From NCBI GenBank assembly GCA_017616895.1, contig JAFZXE010000026.1:1-64000 (forward strand): 64,000 bases of DNA, written 5' to 3'. Made by a program: the position numbers and the translations under genes. Source of the stretch: Bacteroidales bacterium (GTDB taxonomy: Bacteria; Bacteroidota; Bacteroidia; Bacteroidales; P3). The notes under the pieces were generated by a model that was not told the origin of the DNA, did no database searches, and saw nothing but the letters and a program-made list of their open reading frames with translations. Numbering within the stretch: position 1 is the first letter of the stretch; every line of letters begins with the position of its first letter. Shown here piece by piece: positions 58,249 through 64,000 of the stretch.

Positions 58249-60081
58249 TTACGGTGCTTTGTAAATCTCCATCTCGCAGCGGGTACAGTCGAAGCGTAAC
58301 TTGAGGCGGCGACCGTTGTTTTCCAGGTAGAGGTCGGACTTGTAATCGGGCGCAACTTGTTGATTGCATTTGTGTTTCAGGCACTGACCTAACTCGTAAC
58401 GCAGACAGTATTTTGTGGTCATCAGAGGTTTTTGGTCGTAGTCGTGGGTTTGCTCAACCCCGTATTCTATGTTTGAGACACCGTGACGACGGTAGAACTG
58501 CTCCGCCTTACGGTTAACGATGTTAAGCCTGAAGTCAGTAGGTCCGCAATTATAAACAATATCTTTGGAATCAATTCTCTCTGATGGCGTCGGGCGGAAA
58601 TGTTTTATTCTTTCCTCAATAAGTTGTTGGACAACATCGCGGCGCATCTGGTTGATAACCGATACGGGTATGAACGAAGTATGGAACGACTCTAAATCAA
58701 CCCGTACGGCGTTGAAGGGTGTGCCGCCAAGTTTTGAAAGCTGGGCACAGATGGTTTCTCTTACTTTCTCGGGATTATTCGCCACCGTCTTGTTACAGGT
58801 TTCCAGTACTTTAGCTTCGCATCCGTCACTATCCACAGCATGTAGCATAAAGCCCTCGGGAGTGTCGGAAAATGTCAACGACACATCCACTTTGCGCTCC
58901 GCCGACTTGCCCTTGAAAATCTTCTCAAACTGCACATCGTGGTTGCGCCATAGTTCCATACCAGATTTGAGGTAGGGCATCGTATTGGGAAATATGGACT
59001 TGCCCTCAATGCGATTTACAAAGAAACCCGTCATCTCGCCCGTCTCGGAGTCGTAGGCGCACAAGCCATCGCCGGCGGATAGAGGCTCGTAAATATCTGC
59101 AACTATGGCGGAACGCTCGACCTTCAGCACCTTGGCGACTTTCTTGCCGATGGACTTTTGCGTGTAGAACGATGCCATCGGCTGCCGCTTGTTGAGAAAA
59201 TAATCGGTATATCGACGGGAGAAAGTGCGCTCGGGGTCGGGATTGAAAAAGAGTGTGGTCTTACCAGATGAGAGAGACTGGTGTTCAGGGCGTTGTTCGA
59301 GTATTCCGTCAAGCAGGCGACGGTAATAGGCGGTGAGGTTGCAGACGTAAGCCTCATCCTTCAGACGGCCCTCTATCTTGAACGAGCAGATTCCAGCATC
59401 AATCATGGATTCAAGGTATTGCGAGGCGTTGAAGTCGCGCAACGAGAGCAGATGTTCGTTGCTGCGCAGGAGTTTGCCATCGGCATTGTAGAGGTCGTAT
59501 TTAGAGCGGCAAGGCTGAGTACAGCATCCGCGGTTGCCGCTGCGGTCGGCAAGGTATTGACTCAGATAGCACTGGCCGCTGAATGAGACGCAGAGGGCAC
59601 CGTGGATGAATGCCTCCATCTCGACTGAGGTCTGCTGTCGTATCTGCCGCATGCTCTCAAGCGATGTCTCGCGGGCGAGGATGACTCGACGGAATCCCAC
59701 CTGCTCGAGAAACCGCACCTTTTCGGGAGTGTAGTTGTGGGTTTGAGTGCTGGCGTGCAATGCAATGGGAGGAAGGTCACATTCGAGCAAGCCCATATCC
59801 TGAATGATAAGGGCGTCGATGCCGACATTGTAAAGTTGTCGTATAAGTTTTACGGCTTCTTCCAGCTCGCTGTCGTAGAGAATGGTGTTGAGTGTCACAT
59901 AGACGCGTACGCCGTAGGTGTGCGCATACCTTACAAGTTGCTCAATGTCCGCCACCGAGTTGGAGGCCGCCTGCCGAGCGCCGAACGCGGGAGCACCGAT
60001 ATAGACGGCATCGGCGCCGTGTTTGATGGCAGCGACGCCTTGCGTAAGATTCTTGGCCGGAGAGAGAAGCTCTATTTGCAC
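58249..60081 (-). CDS. U32 family peptidase, TrhP/RlhA-type
   Basis: 610 residues, the long Bacteroidota form. LLSPAKNLTQGVAAIKHGADAVYIGAP opens a TIM-barrel; the conserved EAFIHGALCVSFSGQCYLSQY and GCCTQPCRSKYDL with Cys ligands follow, then IEGRLKDEAYVCN. The C-terminus has CLRYELGQC...CNQQ and RFDCTRCEMEIY Cys pairs. U32 proteins such as TrhP and RlhA hydroxylate tRNA or 23S rRNA, probably through an Fe-S centre and prephenate; which RNA is modified cannot be told here. Confidence 0.92.
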   Translation of the reverse strand: MQIELLSPAKNLTQGVAAIKHGADAVYIGAPAFGARQAASNSVADIEQLVRYAHTYGVRVYVTLNTILYDSELEEAVKLIRQLYNVGIDALIIQDMGLLECDLPPIALHASTQTHNYTPEKVRFLEQVGFRRVILARETSLESMRQIRQQTSVEMEAFIHGALCVSFSGQCYLSQYLADRSGNRGCCTQPCRSKYDLYNADGKLLRSNEHLLSLRDFNASQYLESMIDAGICSFKIEGRLKDEAYVCNLTAYYRRLLDGILEQRPEHQSLSSGKTTLFFNPDPERTFSRRYTDYFLNKRQPMASFYTQKSIGKKVAKVLKVERSAIVADIYEPLSAGDGLCAYDSETGEMTGFFVNRIEGKSIFPNTMPYLKSGMELWRNHDVQFEKIFKGKSAERKVDVSLTFSDTPEGFMLHAVDSDGCEAKVLETCNKTVANNPEKVRETICAQLSKLGGTPFNAVRVDLESFHTSFIPVSVINQMRRDVVQQLIEERIKHFRPTPSERIDSKDIVYNCGPTDFRLNIVNRKAEQFYRRHGVSNIEYGVEQTHDYDQKPLMTTKYCLRYELGQCLKHKCNQQVAPDYKSDLYLENNGRRLKLRFDCTRCEMEIYKAP

Positions 60082-60133
60082 GATTGTTTCATCTGTTATT
60101 CGTTATTACGCGATTCCGAAACAACGATTGATT

Positions 60134-60592
60134 TTACCTTCTCCCAATCTCGCGCTGCATGTCGCGACGAGTGTCTTTATCTTTGATTGTCTGGCGTTTG
60201 TCGAAGAACTTCTTGCCTCGGGCGAGGGCAATTTTCAGTTTCGCGTAGCCGCGATCGTCAACAAAGAGCAGTACAGGCACTATGGTGTAGCCCTTCTCCT
60301 TGGTACGCGCCTTAAGTTTGCGCAGTTCGCGACGGGTGAGGAGAAGCTTGCGGTCGCGCTTGGCGGGATGGTTCATATAGGAGCCAAAACGATACTCAGA
60401 CACATGCATCTGTCTTACAAACAACTCGTTGCCTATAAAAGTACAGTAGGCATCCGTGAGGTTTGCCTTACCGTCGCGTATCGACTTTATCTCGGTACCA
60501 GTAAGCACCAAGCCGGCCACATACTCGTCAATAAGAAAATACTCAAACGACGCCTTCTTGTTCTTTATGTCAACTACATGCTTCTCTTCCAT
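60134..60592 (-). CDS. smpB: SsrA-binding protein SmpB
   Basis: 152 residues, full length. [35 protein letters not shown] and [40 protein letters not shown] are diagnostic. It delivers tmRNA to stalled ribosomes. The C-terminal tail ([12 protein letters not shown]) is intact. Its start lies 23 bp inside the 3' end of dus; no tmRNA gene is seen in the window. Confidence 0.97.
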   Translation of the reverse strand: MEEKHVVDIKNKKASFEYFLIDEYVAGLVLTGTEIKSIRDGKANLTDAYCTFIGNELFVRQMHVSEYRFGSYMNHPAKRDRKLLLTRRELRKLKARTKEKGYTIVPVLLFVDDRGYAKLKIALARGKKFFDKRQTIKDKDTRRDMQREIGRR

Positions 60593-61559
60593 CTTTATCG
60601 CTGTAATAATCAGATATCCGGTCGAACAACGGCATCAACTCGTCCATTGTTCTGGCCTCCATTAATAACGTGCGGAACTGCTTGAAATTGTACAATCCTT
60701 TGAAATAGGCGGCGTAATGACGTTTCATCACAATCAATCCTGTATGCTCGCCGAAAAAGTCGATACTGGCTAACAGATGTTTGAGGCATACATCAACCCT
60801 CTCGGCTACCGTTATTTCCCTCTCGGGCAATCCCTGCATCAGGCGCTTTGTCTGCTCGAATATCCAAGGATTTCCGATGGCACCGCGACCTATCAACACC
60901 CCGTCAACACCGTAACGATTGTACATCCCCACTGCCTGCCGCGCCTCAACTATGTCGCCGTTGCCGTATATTGGAATATGAATCTGCGGGTCGTTCTTCA
61001 CCTCACCGATTGCCTTCCAGTCAGCCAAACCTCTGTACATCTGCGTCTTGGTGCGCCCATGAATAGCAAGCATAGCGATACCTACGTCCTGCAGCTGACG
61101 TGCCAATGTGGCAATACAGCGACTGTCATCATCATAACCCAAACGAGTCTTCACTGTAACGGGAACAGACGAGTGGCGTACCACCGATTGGGTGATTTTA
61201 AGTAGTTTAGGTATGTCTTTGAGCATCCCGCTGCCAGCACCTCGCGAAGCAACCTTGCTCACAGGACATCCCCAGTTGATATCCACGAAGTCGGGCGATA
61301 CACTCTCAACTGATTCCAAGCATTTTATCAACTCTTTCTCGTCTGCCCCGAATATCTGAACGCCTACTGGACGCTGTGCGTCGGAGATGGTCATCTTGCG
61401 TTTGCTCTTGAATGCGTCGTGGTTAAGACCCTCAGCGGCGATGAACTCGGTATAAAGTATATCTGCCCCAAATTCCTTACAGAGCGACCGGAACGGAAAG
61501 TCCGTAACGTCATCCATGGGTGAAAGCCCTAATATGCAGCTATTTGAAGTGAAGTCCAT
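60570..61559 (-). CDS. dus: tRNA-dihydrouridine synthase
   Basis: 329 residues from ATG at 61559 ([27 protein letters not shown]). The frame stays open upstream to 61859, but that part lacks family similarity and crosses the promoter. FMN-binding barrel with the catalytic [21 protein letters not shown] motif (Cys), [32 protein letters not shown] and [15 protein letters not shown]. It reduces uridines in tRNA D loops with NADPH. It overlaps smpB by 23 bp. Confidence 0.95.
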   Translation of the reverse strand: MDFTSNSCILGLSPMDDVTDFPFRSLCKEFGADILYTEFIAAEGLNHDAFKSKRKMTISDAQRPVGVQIFGADEKELIKCLESVESVSPDFVDINWGCPVSKVASRGAGSGMLKDIPKLLKITQSVVRHSSVPVTVKTRLGYDDDSRCIATLARQLQDVGIAMLAIHGRTKTQMYRGLADWKAIGEVKNDPQIHIPIYGNGDIVEARQAVGMYNRYGVDGVLIGRGAIGNPWIFEQTKRLMQGLPEREITVAERVDVCLKHLLASIDFFGEHTGLIVMKRHYAAYFKGLYNFKQFRTLLMEARTMDELMPLFDRISDYYSDKDGREACS

Positions 61560-61576
61560 AATGCTTGAAAGAGTGG

Positions 61577-61584
61577 CAAAGTTA
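61577..61584 (-). promoter_or_regulatory. -7 box for dus-smpB
   Basis: CAAAGTTA on the plus strand is TAACTTTG on the minus strand (TAnnTTTG), 18 bp upstream of the dus ATG. Confidence 0.6.
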
Positions 61585-61673
61585 GCAACAATTATTGATA
61601 TACTCCATACAAATATAGAATGTTGTATCATAAAAAACTGATGAATTACGTTATATGTTTGAGTATTGTTTTT

Positions 61674-62567
61674 ATGACCATTGAGGAAAGCATAACTAAA
61701 TATGAGGCGTACCTCCGGACGGTGAAGCGTCTGGCAGAGGGGACGGTGAAGAATTATGTGACGGACTTGAGGGGGTTGGAAGAGTGGTTGACGGAGGCAG
61801 GCGTGACGGAGGTGGGAGAAATATCCGCAAGAGACATAAGAGGATGGCAGATGGCGCAAATGGAGGCAGGCATAGGAGAGGGGACGATGAGAAGAAAGCT
61901 GTCGTCGTTGCGTCCGTGGTTCAGATATATGAGGAACATGAAATGGGTGGAGGGAGACGTGATGATTAAAGTGAAATCACCGAAGGTTCCCAAGAGACTG
62001 CCTGTGTTTTTCAAAGAGTCGGAAACGGAGCGGCTATATGAAGACGGAATGTTTGAAGAGGGTTACGAAGGGGAGCGTGACAAGCTGATTCTAAGGATGC
62101 TGTATGAGACGGGGATGCGTCGTTCCGAATTGGCGGGTCTGAACATTGGTAGTATAGATTTCGGAGGAAAGAGGATAAAAGTGCTCGGAAAGGGCAACAA
62201 AGAGAGGTTTATTCCAGTGGAAGAGGAGTTATTGGGCAATATTGAGAGGTATTTGGCGTTAAAAGAAGAGACATACCCTGGTGCGGAGGCGTTGTTTTTG
62301 AAAGGGAAAGGAGTGGCGATTAATGCGAACGACGTCTATAGGATAGTGAAGAAATACATGTGTTTGCTGTCAAATGCCGAAAGGATAAGCCCCCATGTTT
62401 TCAGGCACACGTTTGCTACTCACATGCTGAACGAAGGGGCGAACATCGATGCGATAAAAGAACTACTTGGACACGCTAACCTTAACGCCACGGAGATATA
62501 CACTCACAATACACGCGAACATTTGAAAGAGGCCTATAAACACGCACATCCGAGAGGTGATAAATAG
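61674..62567 (+). CDS. Tyrosine recombinase XerC/XerD family
   Basis: 297 residues from ATG at 61674 (MTIEESITKYEAYLRTVKRLAEGTVKNYVTDLRG); the earlier frame to 61620 lacks core-binding-domain similarity. The catalytic residues are present: R in YETGMRRSELAGLN, K in KGNKERFIPV, HxxR in SPHVFRHTFATHML and the final Tyr in NLNATEIYTH. It matches the Bacteroidota chromosome-type Xer recombinase that resolves dimers at dif. No dif-like site was recognised nearby. HPF follows 44 bp downstream. Confidence 0.92.
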   Translation: MTIEESITKYEAYLRTVKRLAEGTVKNYVTDLRGLEEWLTEAGVTEVGEISARDIRGWQMAQMEAGIGEGTMRRKLSSLRPWFRYMRNMKWVEGDVMIKVKSPKVPKRLPVFFKESETERLYEDGMFEEGYEGERDKLILRMLYETGMRRSELAGLNIGSIDFGGKRIKVLGKGNKERFIPVEEELLGNIERYLALKEETYPGAEALFLKGKGVAINANDVYRIVKKYMCLLSNAERISPHVFRHTFATHMLNEGANIDAIKELLGHANLNATEIYTHNTREHLKEAYKHAHPRGDK

Positions 62568-62611
62568 CCGACAAAATCAGTTGAGTTGTTAAACTTTAAA
62601 ATCATATCGTT

Positions 62612-62905
62612 ATGAACACTGTAATCAATGCCGTAAAATTCAAGGCCGATCCAAAACTGGAGAACTTTGTTACCGACAAAGTGGCAAAATTGGACAAGAT
62701 GGTAGATAACGCCACCAAATGTGAAGTGACGTTGAAGGTGGACAAGCCTGAGAGCGAAAACAACAAAGTGGCTGAGATTTCCATCTCGCTGCCGCGTCAA
62801 ACGCTGTTTAACAGCAAGCAGGCTGACACATTCGAACAGGCAGTGCTCGAATGTGTAGATACAATGAAAGTGCAGATTGAAAAATACAAGGCCAGCTTCA
62901 AATAA
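62612..62905 (+). CDS. hpf: Short ribosome hibernation-promoting factor
   Basis: 97 residues, the length of short HPF/RaiA proteins. INAVKFKADPKLENFVTDKVAKLDKMVDNATKCEVTL and FEQAVLECVDTMKVQIEKYK match the family's beta-alpha-beta-beta-beta-alpha fold. It binds the 30S decoding centre in stationary phase. It ends before a bidirectional terminator shared with the convergent gene. Confidence 0.93.
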   Translation: MNTVINAVKFKADPKLENFVTDKVAKLDKMVDNATKCEVTLKVDKPESENNKVAEISISLPRQTLFNSKQADTFEQAVLECVDTMKVQIEKYKASFK

Positions 62906-62933
62906 GCCGCCCGCAAAATAGTACAAACCGAAA

Positions 62934-62969
62934 GAGAGAGCCGCCCTACGATTGCAGGGCGGCTCTCTC
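62934..62969. terminator. Bidirectional terminator
   Basis: A perfect 14-bp stem, GAGAGAGCCGCCCT (62934-62947) with its complement (62956-62969), 8-nt loop, between convergent genes. No long T tract on either side. Confidence 0.82.
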
Positions 62970-62992
62970 GCTTAATTCATTCCACAGTATAG

Positions 62993-64000
62993 TTATTCGT
63001 TGTCTGCCTCGTAGATGAGGAGTTCGTCGCCGGTGTAGATGAAGAGGAGCGGGTCTTTGTCGTTCTTCTTGAATATCCAGCATCCACCGTTCTCGCGGTC
63101 AACTTCGAGCTTGCAGTACTTCTTGTTGACATCCTGTTCGGCCAGAAGCTTGTCCTCCTTGCTATAAACCTGGAGGTAGGTCTTGCCGTCGGAGTTGACG
63201 AGGGCGTACATGTAGTCACCGTTCATGGCGAAGTCTATCATATCGACCTTGTAGTTGTCGCGTACATATTCGCGAACCACAACGACATCGGTGCAGTGGT
63301 AGTCATACCAGTAGCTGTTGCAGTAGTACCAGAATCCGGGCCAGTACCAAGGACGCGGCGGCATGGGGTGCCAGATTACGGGGTGCATGTGAATCATGCC
63401 GTGATGGTGCGGGTGATGGAAGTAAGGAGCGGGACGCACGGGGCGTGCAGCCGGAGGCGTGACACCGCCAGGACGGCCGGGGCGTGCATAGCCTGTATAG
63501 GCAGGACCGCGTGAACCAACGGGTGTGTTGGGGTGTTTAACTTCTCCGCGTGGAGTGCCAGCCACACCTGGGGCGGGAGCCGAAGGACGACTTGAGCTGT
63601 AGGCATCCGAGGTACCGCGATGCGATGGCGCACTGGGTGTGACCACGCGACCGCCATCCCTGTTGGGTGTGCGGGTGCCACTATAAGTGCCGCGCACTAC
63701 GCCGTCGGTGGGTGTGCCACGATGTGGAGTGTGGTTGTAAGACGAGCCTCCGCGCGGGGAAGGTGCACTATATGATCCGCGCGATGCTCCGTTGTCGCTG
63801 TGCGGACGGCTACTGGGTGAAGAATAGCTGCCGCGCGAGGGCGAAGGTGAGCTGTAAGAACGGCTGCTGGATGAATAGCTGCCGCGTGAGGGTGAAGGCG
63901 AGCTGTACGAGCGGCTACTGCTGGATGATGAGTAGCTGCCGCCGCGCGAAGAGGATCCTGAGTAGGAAGAGCTGCTGCGCGAGCCGCCAGAATAGGAGGA
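62993..64000 (-). CDS. Ser/Arg/Tyr/Pro-rich protein with C-terminal domain (5' end outside window)
   Basis: The frame runs open to the right edge, so the start lies beyond 64000. The visible 335 residues start as tandem SSSRGSYSSPSPSRGSYSS repeats, become Pro/Gly/His-rich (RGTPTDGVVRGTYSGTRTPN, YFHHPHHHGMIHMHPVIWHP), then end in a roughly 100-residue folded domain (VREYVRDNYKVDMIDFAMNGDYMYALVNSDGKTYLQVYSK) resembling a beta-propeller blade or similar beta domain. A secreted or surface protein is likely, but the signal peptide is outside the window. The alternative GTG start at 63697 is not credible because the repeats continue upstream. Confidence 0.75.
   Translation of the reverse strand, partial: SSYSGGSRSSSSYSGSSSRGGSYSSSSSSRSYSSPSPSRGSYSSSSRSYSSPSPSRGSYSSPSSRPHSDNGASRGSYSAPSPRGGSSYNHTPHRGTPTDGVVRGTYSGTRTPNRDGGRVVTPSAPSHRGTSDAYSSSRPSAPAPGVAGTPRGEVKHPNTPVGSRGPAYTGYARPGRPGGVTPPAARPVRPAPYFHHPHHHGMIHMHPVIWHPMPPRPWYWPGFWYYCNSYWYDYHCTDVVVVREYVRDNYKVDMIDFAMNGDYMYALVNSDGKTYLQVYSKEDKLLAEQDVNKKYCKLEVDRENGGCWIFKKNDKDPLLFIYTGDELLIYEADNE

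Noticed and set aside
61560..61859. 100-residue extension of dus
   Set aside because: It crosses the TAACTTTG promoter and the divergent xer start, and does not resemble the family.

Overview
Organism: the window reads as a chromosomal segment of a member of the Bacteroidales (phylum Bacteroidota). Promoters are of the TTTG / TAnnTTTG type rather than TTGACA/TATAAT. Shine-Dalgarno sequences are mostly absent. The gene content is also typical: a TonB-type outer-membrane barrel with a carboxypeptidase-like N-terminal domain, a WbqC-family protein, a long U32 peptidase, short HPF, many small signal-peptide beta-barrels and a MutS-like/P-loop pair resembling KamC/KamB. Genus cannot be fixed from the sequence alone. 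|| Layout: 1-176 is the 3' end of an rRNA operon (5S and terminator). 247-1360 is a small AT-rich minus-strand pair (PD-(D/E)XK protein and zinc-ribbon membrane protein). 1901-7819 holds a flavin reductase, the kamC/kamB-like pair, a lipoprotein and phosphate butyryltransferase, separated by long repeat-rich gaps. 7903-14127 encodes secreted and outer-membrane proteins. 14135-22364 is mostly housekeeping: cytidine deaminase, periplasmic PPIase, M23 peptidase, dxr, rseP and an LptF/G permease. 22510-26269 is an ECF-sigma locus followed by three tandem paralogous outer-membrane-like proteins. Two identical tRNA-Lys genes lie at 26552-26738. 28613-44444 is a surface-polysaccharide locus transcribed outward from about 34100-34180. 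Its minus half has two glycosyltransferases, flippase, polymerase and a Wzz-like protein. Its plus half has a WecA-type initiating transferase, ligase/polymerase, acyltransferase, WlbA/WlbC/WlbB-type sugar genes, a glycosyltransferase and an interrupted FAD/Fe-S oxidase. 44422-49252 has rsmA, mntP-like, cutC and a large transglutaminase lipoprotein. 49253-54189 is an accessory island: repeats and inverted repeats, dinD, a structured non-coding region, a four-gene small-GTPase/tail-anchored-protein operon and a gene remnant. 54240-64000 returns to housekeeping: WbqC-like, aspartokinase, aroB, comF, U32 peptidase, smpB, dus, xer, hpf and a partial Ser/Arg/Tyr-rich protein. || Most interesting: (1) two copies of a roughly 220-nt minus-strand element with its own TAnnTTTG box and a 14-bp helix supported by compensatory changes between the copies, most likely a structured RNA; (2) the dinD / structured leader / GTPase operon at 50251-53801, whose two promoters and leaders are duplicates of each other; (3) short 7-8-bp tandem repeats, and a 78-bp interspersed palindromic element, found not only between genes but inside at least five coding regions, once coinciding with a frameshift that splits an oxidase gene.
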